Source of the DNA: Nematostella vectensis
Taxonomy: Eukaryota; Cnidaria; Anthozoa; Actiniaria; Edwardsiidae
Assembly: GCF_932526225.1 (NCBI RefSeq)
Contig: NC_064042.1
Span: 12,659,040-12,723,039 of the forward strand
Reading direction: 5' to 3'
DNA: 64,000 nt
Of the stretch, positions 9,428 to 22,000 are shown piece after piece. A program made the position numbers and the translations under genes. Every line of letters starts with the position of its first letter. Position 1 is the first letter of the stretch. The notes beneath the pieces are model-generated. The model did not search any database, was not told the DNA's origin, and saw only the letters and a program-made list of their open reading frames with translations.

Positions 9428-12400
9428 TCAAGTATGCTGTACGCTTGAGTAGGGTGGGGGCTCGTCGCCCCTGTCACGTGACTGTTCCGAGCGAGCTGCA
9501 AATATATCTGGGTTTGTAGAAGGCATAGCTGTTGGACTTGATGGTTTACCATTGGATACGCCGTTGCCATAGAGACCTTTAGGCGAGGGACCCTGAAAAG
9601 AAATAAATTTTATTTAGTGTCATACAAAGAGACGGGCGTAGGGACAGACAGAGACACAAAGACGGACAGATAGACCGAAGAAACGAGACAGACAAACAAA
9701 AACACACAGACAAAGATAGACGGACGGACTATCAGACAGACAGAGACACAAAGACGGACAGATAGACCGAAGAAACGAGACAGACAAACAAAAACACACA
9801 GACAAAGATAGACGGAAGGACTATCAGACAGACAGAGACACAAAGACGGACAGATAGACCGAAGAAACGACAAACAGACAAAAACACACAGACAAAGATA
9901 GACGGAAGGACTATCAGACAGACAGAGACACAAGGACGGACAGATAGACCGAAAAAACGACAGACAGACAAAAACACACAGACAAAGATAGACGGAAGGA
10001 CTATCAGACAGACAGCGACACAAAGACGGACAGATAGACCGAAGAAACGACAAACAGACAAAAACACACAGACAAAGATAGACGGAAGGACTATCAGACA
10101 GACAAAGACACAAAGACGGACAGATAGACCGAAAAAACGACAGACAGACAAAAACACACAGACAAAGATAGACGGAAGGACTATCAGACAGACAGAGACA
10201 CAAGGACGGACAGATAGACCGAAAAAACGACAGACAGACAAAAACACACAGACAAAGATAGACGGACGGACTATCAGACAGACAGAGACACAAAGACGGA
10301 CAGATAGACCGAAGAAACGACAAACAGACAAAAACACACAGACAAAGATAGACGGACGGACTATCAGACAGACAGAGACACAGACGGACAGATAGACCGA
10401 AGAAACGACAAACAGACAAAAACACACAGACAAAGATAGACGGTAGGACTATCAGACAGACAGCGACACAAAGACGGACAGATAGACCGAAGAAACGACA
10501 AACAGACAAAAACACACAGACAAAGATAGACGGAAGGACTATCAGACAGACAAAGACACAAAGACGGACAGATAGACCGAAGAAACGACAAACAGACAAA
10601 AACACATAGACAAAGATAGACGGGAGGACTATCAGACAGACAGCGACACAAAGACGGACAGATAGACCGAAGAAACGACAAACAGACAAAAACACACAGA
10701 CAAAGATAGACGGAAGGACTATCAGACAGACAGAGACACAAAGACGGACAGATAGACCGAAGAAACGAGACAGACAAAAACACACAGACAAAGATAGACG
10801 GGAGGACTATCAGACAGACAGAGACACAAAGACGGACAGATAGACCGAAGAAACGAGACAGACAAAAACACACAAACAAAAATAGACGGAAGGACTATCA
10901 GACAGACAGAGACACAAAGACGGACAGATAGACCGAAGAAACGAGACAGACAAAAAAACACAGACAAAGATAGACGGGAGGACTATCAGACAGACAGAGA
11001 CACAAAGACGGACAGATAGACCGAAGAAACGACAGACAGACAAAATCACACAGACAAAGATAGACGGAAGGACTATCAGACAGACAGAGACACAAAGACG
11101 GACAGATAGACCGAAGAAACGAGACAGACAGACAAAAACACACAGACAAAGATAGACGGAAGGACTATCAGACAGACAGAGACACAAAGACGGACAGATA
11201 GACCGAAGAAACGAGACAGACAAAAACACACAGACAAAGATAGACGGAAGGACTATCAGACAGACAGAGACACAGACGGACAGATAGATAGAAGAAAGAT
11301 CAGACAGACGAGGATACAAAGATGGACGGACAGAAAGACTCTGTTCCTGATTTACGACGGAATATCACTCTACAGGTCTGTAACTAGGGGCACTCGCTTA
11401 GGAAAAAAAATGTCGTGAAAGAGCCAAATTCTGGGGATACTGAAACAAACTTGTAATATTATCAGGCAAAGAAAAATAAATCTAAAGTTGTATTTCTATT
11501 TCGTGATATTTTCATGAAAGTATATAAGCGTATGAAAAACTGTACCGCTCTTCCTTTTTGTAGAGGATTGTTTTGTTGTTGTTGTTGTTGTTACGGGCTC
11601 TACGTACCCTTGCGTTGTGTGCGAGGAACATAGCTGAAATGTCCGTGAAGGTTTGCGACTGCGGGGACCCCGACATAGGGGTGCTGTACGACGAGTTGTG
11701 GTAAATAGCAGAAGGTTGAGGAGGAACAGAAGTCATTGGGAACGAGGTTTGAGGCTCCATGATGCCGATCTGCCAATCAAAAAAATCGAGTTAAAAAAAC
11801 ACAGGGAAAATATGTAGAGTACTCGAGTAATCGAGTCGAAACACACGACAGAGTAAATCGGTCTCCTGAACGTAACTCGTGAAGAAGGGAACTGGAGTTA
11901 AGAACTTGTGAAGGAGCGAGAATCAAAACTCGCGAAGGAGCTAACTAGAACCCAAACTCGAGAACAAGCAAACTGTAATCAAACCTCGTGAAGGTGTGAG
12001 CAAGAATCAAACTTTGTGAAGGAGCGAACTAGAATCAGACCTTGAATAAAAACTCGATACATGATATAAATGACCCACCTGGTTAGTTCTCATATGGAAT
12101 GGGAAGTTTCTGTTCGCAGCAGACGGCCTCGTTATTGCCTGAGTTATAAAGAAGAAAAAATTAGTAAACAAATTTAAATGAATGTGAAAACATGAAAAGT
12201 GGAGTTAGAAGACATACTCACCAAGAAAAAGACGTGAGCGAGAAGGGAGACACTCCACTCGATACCATGCACAATTTGCTCCCTACAAAACGAATTCTCA
12301 TGTGAGCACATAAAATGAAATATTTATTTATTATTATTATGATGATCACGATAAAGAACGTTGAAGTCGATGACGGTTTACATTGGTGACAAAATAATGA

Positions 12401-15400
12401 TTTCTGCAGCTTGATGATTCTGGTCATGAAGCTGGTAACTATAATGAAGATGAATGTATGATCATCATTTTTATGATTGTTGTGATGATGATGGTGACCA
12501 TAATGAATATGATGATGACGATTGTGGTTTTGATGATGATGATGATAATTTAACTATAATGAAGCCGATGAAAATGATTATGATGACCTTGCGCCTGCAC
12601 TCCATGATAACGTGATAACAATCGAACAAATTACGGTTGGCGGAAAGGTTTCTTTCTTCTTGTGTACTATATCAAATTCGGTGCATCAAAGAGGATATGA
12701 CATACTGACCTTGCCCATTTCTGTATTACATATGCAGAGATTAACACTATCACTGGCCCAGCAAGAAACCTGTAAAACAGTCAAGGCAAAAGGATTTAGA
12801 ACAAAAACTCGCAAAACTTCAGGTTTTTAGGGAAAGAAAACACTAGACTCCTACGCAGTCGTTCTGACCTCTTAGGCCTCTCTCTCGCTTCCTCCTTACC
12901 TACTTTCTTTCAAACAAGCCCCCAGCTTCTGTTCCTTACCGCAACCTCCTATCTAAGCGCTTAGAACAGCGATGTATAAGCGCTATATAAATGTTATTTA
13001 TATTATATTTATATTATCTACCCTGAACCCCGTTTTTCCACACGAAGTGATAAACGTTCACGCGAAGATTATAATATGAAACAGTACAAACGGTAGTGAA
13101 TTCTTCGTGACTCTCTGGTATTTGCGAAAAGTTCGCCAACAGTCATTCTTCCTGACTCTCTGGTATTTGCAAACACCCCGTTTTTCCCCACAAAGTGATA
13201 AACGTTCACGCGAAGATTAGAATATGAAACAGTACAAACGGTAGTGAATTCTTCGTGACTCTCTGGTATTTGCGAAAAGTTCGCTTGAAACAGTCATTCT
13301 TCCTGACTCTCTGGTATTTGCAAACACCCAGTTTTTCCCCACGAAGTGATAAACGTTCACGCGAAGATTAGAATATGAAACAGTACAAACGGTAGTGAAT
13401 TCTTCGTGACTCTCTGGTATTTGCGAAAAGTTCGCCAACAGTCATTCTTCCTGACTCTCTGGTATTTGCAAACACCCCGTTTTTCCCCACGAAGTGATAA
13501 ACGTTCACGCGAAGATTAGAATATGAAACAGTACAAACAGTAGTGAATTCTTCGTGACTCTCTGGTATTTGCGAAAAGTTCGCCTGAAACAGTCATTCTT
13601 CCTGACTCTCTGGTATTTGCAAACATTTCGCCAGAAACAGCAATCCTTCCTGATTGTTCTGGTATTTGCGAACATTTCGCCTAAAACAGTAATTCTTTCT
13701 AACCAATCTGGTAATTGCGAACATTTCGCCTGAAACAGTTATTTTTCCTAACCTATTTGTTATTTGCGAACATTTCGCCTGAAACAGTAATTCTTCCTGA
13801 CTCTCTGGTATTTGCGAACATTTTGCCTGAAACAGACTGAAACGGTAGTTTCCTATCTCTGCCTAGCAGAAGCAGGCGTAGTAGAATTCGACAAGACCAT
13901 TGTAGATTAGTTTTTACACTTATAGCACTCACCAACCAGTATAGAAAAACCAAAACGGATAATAAAAAGTGGCCTTTGAAGGAAAGTGCTTCAAGGTGAA
14001 GAATGTGCCATAGCAGAACCATAACCAAGCCTGGTAACAAACAAGATGAACTATAAGATAAAACATAACAGAACCATAACCAAGCCTGGTAGCAAACAAG
14101 ATGAACTATAAGATAAAACATAACGGAACCATAACCAAGCCTAACAAGATGAACTATAAGATGGAACATAACAGAACCATAACCAAGCCTTGTAACAAAC
14201 AAGATGAACTATAAGATGAAACATAACAGAACCATAACCAAGCCTGGTAACAAACAAGATGAACTATACAATGGACCATAACAGAACCATAACCAAGTCT
14301 GGTAACAAACAAGATGAACTATAAGATGGACCATAACAGAACCATAACCAAGCCTGGTAACAAACAAGATTAACTATAAGATGGACCATAACAGAACCAT
14401 AACCATGCCTGGTAACAAACAAGATGAACTATAAGATGGACCATAACAGAACCATAACCAAGCCTGGTAACAAACAAGATGAACTTTAAGATGGACCATA
14501 ACAGAACCATAACCAAGCCTGGTAACAAACAAGATGAACTATAAGATGGACCATAACAGAACCATAACCAAGCCTGGTAACAAACAAGATGAACTAAAAG
14601 GTGGACCATAACAGAACCATAACCAAGCCTGGTAACAAACAAGATGAACTATACAATGGACCATAACAGAACCATAACCATCAAGCCTGGTAACAAACAA
14701 GATGAACTATAAGATGGACCATAACAGAACCATAACCAAGCCTGGTAACAAACAAGATGAACTATAAGATGGACCATAACAGAACCATAACCAAGCCTGG
14801 TAACAAACAAGATGAACTAAAAGTTGGACCATAACAGAACCATAACCAAGCCTGGTAACAAACAAGATGAAGTAAAAGATGGACCATAACAGAACCATAA
14901 CCAAGCCTGGTAAACAAACAAGATGAACTATAAAGATGGACCATAACAGAACCATAGCCAAGCCTGGTAACAAACAAGATGAACAATAAGATGAAACATA
15001 ACAGAACCATAACCAAGCCTGGTAACAAACAAGATGAACTATAAGATGGACCATAACAGAACCATAACCAAGCCTGGTAACAAACAAGATGAACTATAAG
15101 ATAAAACATAACAGAACCATAACCAAGCCTGGTAACAAACAAGATGAACTATAAGATGGACCATAACAGAACCATAACCAAGCCTGGTAACAAACAAGAT
15201 GAACTATAAGATGGACCATAACAGAACCATAACCAAGCCTGGTAACAAACAAGATGAACTAAAAGTGCCATAATAGAACAATACTAAATTCTGTACAGGA
15301 TTAAGTCTGAGAGAGGCTCTGAAAGGCAAGTATCCTGCATACTTACAATTACTCTGAGTATACATATCCCAATACCAGCAGGGCTCTCATATACATACAA

Positions 15401-16054
15401 CACATCAGCTGGATCAAAAATCTAAGGAAATAATCGGGCAAAATTAAGTGAACAATGAAAGTAAGTTAAGAAAGCTTTGAAAATGGAGGGAGGGACCCTA
15501 TAAAACAATGACAATGAGGGTTGCTAGCGAACAAACAAACAAAAAACATTTACCCCAAAAGGTAGAAAAGGGCATGGGAGGAGTGTGGTTGTAACATGTT
15601 TACCCTTAAGAAGTACCAACAACTGGTACTGTATAGTTGTATTAGTCGAAAAAAAAAGTATAATGAAACTTATTTCATTACGAAATCAGCTTATTTCGTA
15701 AATAAGCTTATTTTGTAAATAAAATACGTAGACAAATAACGTGTAAAACGAACCAAGTCTTTCTAAAAGAATTTTGCCACCTTGAGTTCAACAACCTTAA
15801 GGTACAGCAACCATTCGTGCCATACTTATAAAGGAGGACAGAAGAAGCGCTTGTAATACTAAATAGGCTTTATCCTGCTGGGATCACAACTGGGGTTGGG
15901 GGAGGGGGGGTAGTAAGGATGATGAAGAATTGTGTTAAAGAAACAAAATGGTATACTCACCACAGCTTCATAGATGAACAAGACAACAAAACAAACAGAG
16001 TATAAAGTGCAGAATATGCCAAGTTTGACTTGACCTGTACTACTAATACGACCC
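9428..16054 (-). CDS. TMEM145: TMEM145-like exons 11-18 (remaining helices and cytoplasmic tail)
   Basis: Exon 11 (16054-15961) GRISSTGQVKLG plus a helix; exon 12 (15421-15347) VLYVYESPAG; exon 13 (14030-13933) AWLWFCYGTFFTLKHFPS and an aromatic helix; exon 14 (12769-12710) a helix ending QKWA; exon 15 (12282-12222) EQIVHGIEWSVSLLAHVFF; exon 16 (12138-12079) ITRPSAANRNFPF; exon 17 (11769-11608) a Ser/Pro/Gln-rich tail; exon 18 (9592-9428) a tail ending in EPPPYSSVQHT and TGA. The PPPY sequence is a PPxY motif, the kind bound by WW domains of NEDD4-type ubiquitin ligases. Four of the introns here carry long minisatellites, and the intron before exon 15 a GAT-rich run (separate entries). Confidence 0.88.
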
Positions 16055-19000
16055 CTGCAAAGTAAAGCATAATCTTGGTTAAGGGAGAGCCTTAATGTCA
16101 AGATCTCAAATAAATAATAATAATGGAAAACACAATGAACATCTAAGACAAAGTGGTGATCAGCTTATTTTGAAATAAAGCACCCCCTCTACATAAATCT
16201 TTTGATTGTCCAATGTTATAATGCCACAATAAAACCCTGACGCATGTCTGGGGAGTAAATGAAGACCTTGGCCAGAGTTTATATGCAAGAATTTTTGCTT
16301 TTATAGAAACCTGGTGGCATTTTAGTATACAGTGATGACTAAAACTATTGCAACATTTCACTGTGGTAACCTCGGTAAAAAAACGCGGTAACCACGGTTA
16401 CACCTCTGCGGTCGGACACTCTAACCTCAGCAAAAAAGTGGGGTAATTAGCCGCTGTTTTCAACCGCGGTACAAGACCCCGGTTTTACCGCGGTTAGGAT
16501 GTACACCAACGTACTACAAAAAGTACACACGATCCCGGTAACATTGCTCTATAATTGATATTCACTTAGTCTTACTTATGGAAAACATAGTTTAAATTAG
16601 AACAGCGTTCTTATTGACATGCAAGCAATTGCTAATCTCAAAGGTTCTCTGTGGACTACAAGTTCTTTCTGGAAGGATAAATTGTTTGTCGATCTGATTG
16701 AAGAGGAATAATCGGCTGCAATCAAAATCAAAACCTATGAAATTCTTCAAAAATAAATTAAAATTCCAAAATATGAATACAATACTTTGGTACCCATTTA
16801 TCAAATAGACTAAAAGTAAGGTTCTACAACACCATAATAAAGCTAATAAGAAACCAGAATTTAGCTAGCTAGAAGCAACAACAACCAAGACAATTGTTTT
16901 TGTTTCAGCTTGTCCTGTTTTGGCCCTGGGGTTGCCCCATTGTAAAAAGAGAATGGAATACTCTACAAGACGTAGATGGTCTTTATTTTCATATTCACCT
17001 TGTCACGGTCCAGCCCTTGGCAAGGAGAATGAGTAGAACAAGAAACATAATATGTGCAATGTAATGGATTGCACGAGCAGCAATCTGCGCACTGTATACA
17101 GCAAACCCTGTGTTGCCATAATGAACGTAGTAACCAATGTTCACACATATACTGACAACTGAAAAAAAAAAAAGATTATGTTATTAAATCACTTATATAC
17201 CACTAGTTACTCCTGGTACTATTAGAACCCTGGTAACTGGAGCCCTTTGTATGAAGGGAGCTGAGTTATTTAAAATGCTCCCAGCATTTAGGAATCTCAA
17301 AGATCTTCTTTAAGAATCTCAGAGTTAAAATTTATAGGTTGCCCCCATTCTAAAATGTCAGCCTTGAGGGTGAACTCCCCTGTATCTGACACTGGCTTAC
17401 TAGGTGTTTTAAGCACGACATTAAATTATCCTAATCATTTCCACATTATTAATCCCTAAAAATCTTACATCACTTACATTCTAAAAGTAATGACCATATA
17501 AACAACTTGTACGTGTAGTGAAACAGCCGTCGACTTATAAGCACATCTACAAACAACCAACAGGCAATTAACATTGATATTTAGTTAAATCATACATAAA
17601 TGCATAAAAGCAAAAAAGAATAGGATTTTTTTTTCAAGACACATTTGATAGGGGGATAACAACATATAAGTTATAGTGTTTTAACAGAGATGAGATCTTA
17701 GAGCATTAGAGCATGCCCTAACAAAATCTCCCTTACATTAGGTGCGGTCAAATTCTTACTGTCTCCTTAGTCTCTGCTGCACAGACTTTGTACCCCAAGG
17801 ATATTACTTACATGTCACATGTATAGCTAAAACAATGACAATCAAAAACGTCACCACAAAGAAAATATCCATCTTTAAAATATCTGTAAGCAAAAAAAAT
17901 TATTTATATGTTAATACATGTCAACAATAGTCAACGATAATAAATAATATTTTTTGGACAAAATAGAGAATAGTAAATGAAATATGTACTCTTAGCAAAT
18001 GTTTTCAAGTGTCACTTTTATTTCGCGATTTTAAAAGATTCGTGAAAATAAAAGGACGCGAAAATTAAGTGTCGCGAAAATTAGGATGCAAAAATTAAGT
18101 GTGCTTTATGGAAACACCTTGTCTAGTAATCTAATGTACATATAGTACGGTAAGGGGTTGAGTTAGACTTGCATTTATAGATTGTTAGAAGACTAAATTT
18201 AGCCCACGCATCGTTTAGTTACAAATTGTTTCAGTTTTGATGATTACAGCACATTTTAATTCCACTTGTTTTGCTTGATTTTATTATCCCCAAATCGCGA
18301 AAATAAAGTGATCGGTATGAAAATAGTAAAAAATCACGAAAATAGTGTAGCGAAATATCGCCACCCAAAATCGCGAAATTTTGACGTTGCGAAAATTAAG
18401 TGTAATAAGGTACTTACGTCGTTCATCTGCTGAAAAATGCATTGTCCAAAAATCATCTCCATTTGTTAGATTTAATTCATACTTCAGTTTAAGCCCCTGG
18501 AATATTAACAAAAGAGGAAAAAGGGGATTGAAAAATGGGAGGACAACCTTTAAAGATCAGCTTTATTAATTTTTACTTTATTTTTACTAGAGGGTGTGAT
18601 CTTTTCTAAATATGACATTACCAAACATTATCCAAATATCCAAAGCTTATTACTGCCACAACATTTAGATATAATCCATAAAGGTCGAAGCTTCTTATTT
18701 AACCCCGGACCTGGAGGGGTTGCTTGTGTGGGGTCAAGGAAACGGTCACACCCTGATTCCATGACGGAAAAACATGACGTGACACGTCAAATAAGCCCAT
18801 TTCACATCGAATAAGGCGGAGAATTTCTCTGAGTACTTAGTAACTTATAGCAAACAAAATATCAAGTGCGACTTTTTGTTAAGTGTCATTGAAATTTGAG
18901 TTTTTCGTCCCTGAGTACACAGGGCAATGATGATCAAGAAAAAAGTATCTTAAAAGCCAAAATCTGGTTATGTGCACTTCAGCATCACGTTATTTGTGTT

Positions 19001-22000
19001 TTAAAAATTCAGTCCGTAATACAAGGAGCCTATAGCCACTGAAGAAATTGTGTCTTCTATCTCTATCTGGGATTGCACGTTTTCCAGGTTTTTCCGTCAT
19101 GTCCAACCTGATTCAACCTATGATACGGGTCCTTCAGCAGGATCTGCCAAGTAAGGCAGACTGCTGGCTATGAATAGAGATTGTGTGAGCCATCTCAGCT
19201 GATGCCGATAAAGAAGATAATGATGATGATTCAATTGATGTTTAAAGCCCCATTGTCACCAGTTTACTTCTGGAGGTCCGACGGAAACCTCAGAATCTAT
19301 TATAATCCGAGATATAACAGGCCATCCGTTCTAAATGATGAATCAAAACCTGAAAGAAACTTCAAATAGACACACTGCTTTCAATATTTTGAAATATTTC
19401 TCGCGTTTTCCGTTAAAAATCATCGGAGATTGTTAGGTAAAAGACCGGAAGTAAACTGGTGACAATGCGGCTTTAATTACTGGAACTTAGTGTGCCCAAA
19501 CATTTGTAGGAGTCAAAATGGAAAATAATAAAACACTCCAGTCAGCTCACCTTGGTTCCTTTGCAATTACTGACAACTATATACCACCATCGAGCTCGCA
19601 TGGAAAGGAACTTCCTGTCACCTGCAGATAAATAAGAGGTCAAGGACGCAGAAAGCTAGCAAACTAAGTAATGTCAGTAGGGCTGCGTGAGAGAACTAAG
19701 AAGAAGTGTAACAACAGAATTTCAGGGTTTTATTTATGTGAGGGGCCTGGGAAAAGGGACAAGGCATGATTGAATCAAAAGGGTATCCAATCATTTTGAT
19801 TTTGATCTACAGTGGAATGAATATTCTGTGCTTTGTGGTATTGTTAATATTAGACTACTACTGCATATAACAATAAGATAACATGACATGATTAAGTCAA
19901 CAATCAGTAAAATTGTTTTATTTTTTAAGAGGGTGGGGGGGGAGGGATTTTGTGTACATGAGAAAAGGCCCTTGCAAAACCCCTGTAAAGAAAGCTCATG
20001 AGTCCTACATATTAGGAGATTATTTGTAGAGTAGAACTTGCCAAAATGGGGCTTGTATTTAAGAGAAACTCTACACAGGGATGACTTCCGAGTCCTTTAA
20101 TCTTTTAATTATATTTATACTGTAAGGGATTTGATACTGTAAGGGAGGTGGGGGAAGGGGTCGGGAGATGGGAGACTTCCATAGAAACAGATGGGGGTGA
20201 TCAGAAAAAGCTAGGGCTTTCCCTAAGTCTACTTTTATGGAGAGTCCACCCCTTACCTCCCTGAGCATTTTCAGACTAGTCACTTACTAGTGCAGTGGAG
20301 CATATCTTTGTTGTCCACAATTACTTTCTTACAACCAGACCACATAAAGGAGGTTGTTAAATTGATAACTTGATTGTTGCCCCTATAAAGCTTGTCTTCT
20401 CTAGTTGTGCATGTCTGGGTAGTAAAAACAGAGACATTTTTATGTCTATCATACAGTAGAATTACCTATTATTTCATGTGAAAACACTTTCACAGTTCAC
20501 AGTTCAGAGTACAGTCAGCACTCTTGATAGGGAACAGGTGCAAATCCAGGGGTATCAATAAAGGGGGGGGGGGGGGCATATCCAGGGGTATCAATAGAGG
20601 GGGGCATATCCAGGGGTATCAATAGAGGGAGGGCATATCCAGGGGTATCAATAGAGGGGGGAGGGGGGTGCCAAGGGGTATCAATAGAGGGAGAAGAGGA
20701 AATCCAGGGGTATCAATAGAGGGGGAGGCATATCCAGGGGTATCAATAAAGGGGGGGTAAGGGTGCCAAGGGGTATCAATAAAGGGGAGGGTGCCATGGG
20801 TATCAATAGAGGGGAGGGGGAGGGTGCCAAGGGGTATCAATAAAGGAGAGGGGGGAGGGTGCCAAGGGGTATCAATAGAGGGGAGGGGGAGGGTGCCAAG
20901 GGGTATCAATAAAGGGGAGGGGGGAGGGTGCCAAGGGGTATCAATAGAGGGGAGGGGGGAGGGTGCCAAGGGGTATCAATAGAGGGGAGGGGGGAGGGTG
21001 CCAAGGGGTATCAATAAAGGAGAGGGGGAAGGGTGCCAAGGGGTATCAATAGAGGGGAGGGGGAGGGTGTCAAGGGGTATCAATAGAGGGGAGGGGGGAG
21101 GGTGCCAAGGGGTATCAATAAAGGAGAGGGGGGAGGGTGCCAAGGGGTATCAATAGAGGAGAGGGGGGAGGGTGCCAAGGGGTATCAATAAAGGAGAGGG
21201 GGAAGGGTGCCAAGGGGTATCAATAAAGGAGAGGGGGAAGGGTGCCAAGGGGTATCAATAGAGGAGAGGGGGAAGGGTGCCAAGGATTATCAATAGAGGG
21301 GAGGGGGAGGGTGTCAAGGGGTATCAATAGAGGGGAGGGGGGAGGGTGCCAAGGGGTATCAATAAAGGAGAGGGGGAAGGGTGCCAAGGGGTATCAATAA
21401 AGGAGAGGGGGAAGGGTGCCAAGGGGTATCAATAAAGGAGAGGGGGAAGGGTGCCAAGGGGTATCAATAGAGGGGAGGGGGAGGGTGCCAAGGGGTATCA
21501 ATAAAGGAGAGGGGGAAGGGTGCCAAGGGGTATCAATAGAGGAGAGGGGGAGGGTGCCAAGGGGTATCAATAAAGGAGAGGGGGGAGGGTGCCAAGGGGT
21601 ATCAATAGAGGGGAGGGGGAGGGTGCCAAGGGGTATCAATAGAGGGGAGGGGGAGGGTGCCAAGGGGTATCAATAGAGGGGAGGGGGAGGGTGTCAAGGG
21701 GTATCAATAGAGGGAGAGGAGGAAATTCAGGGGTATCAATAGTGATGTACATAACAAGAACACTAAGTGAATCCCTCATTAAAAAATGCATCTATAGAGG
21801 GGGGGCATATCCAGGGGTATCAATAAAGGGGGGGGAAGGGTGCGAAGGGGTATCAATAAAGGGGGGGGAAGGGTGCGAAGGGGTATCAATAAAGGGGGGG
21901 GAAGGGTGCGAAGGGGTATCAATAAAGGGGAGGGGGGAGGGTGCCAAGGGGTATCAATAGAGGGGGGGGGGAAGGGTGCCAAGGGGTATCAATAAAGGGG

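Noticed and set aside
9610..11319. Very long minus-strand open frames (up to 393 codons)
   Set aside because: They run along the 90-bp minisatellite; period divisible by three without stops explains them. The region is an intron.
9625..11338. CRISPR-like array of regular repeats
   Set aside because: Eukaryotic intron minisatellite; units are contiguous with no unique spacers and no cas genes nearby. The same holds for the arrays at 14031 and 20543.
14370..15142. Minus-strand frames of 90-126 codons rich in Leu/Val/Trp/Tyr
   Set aside because: They are the 55-bp acceptor array read through; not independent genes.
20619..21982. Frames rich in Pro-Leu-Leu-Ile or Gly-Val-Ser-Ile-Glu on either strand
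   Set aside because: Products of the G-rich minisatellite.
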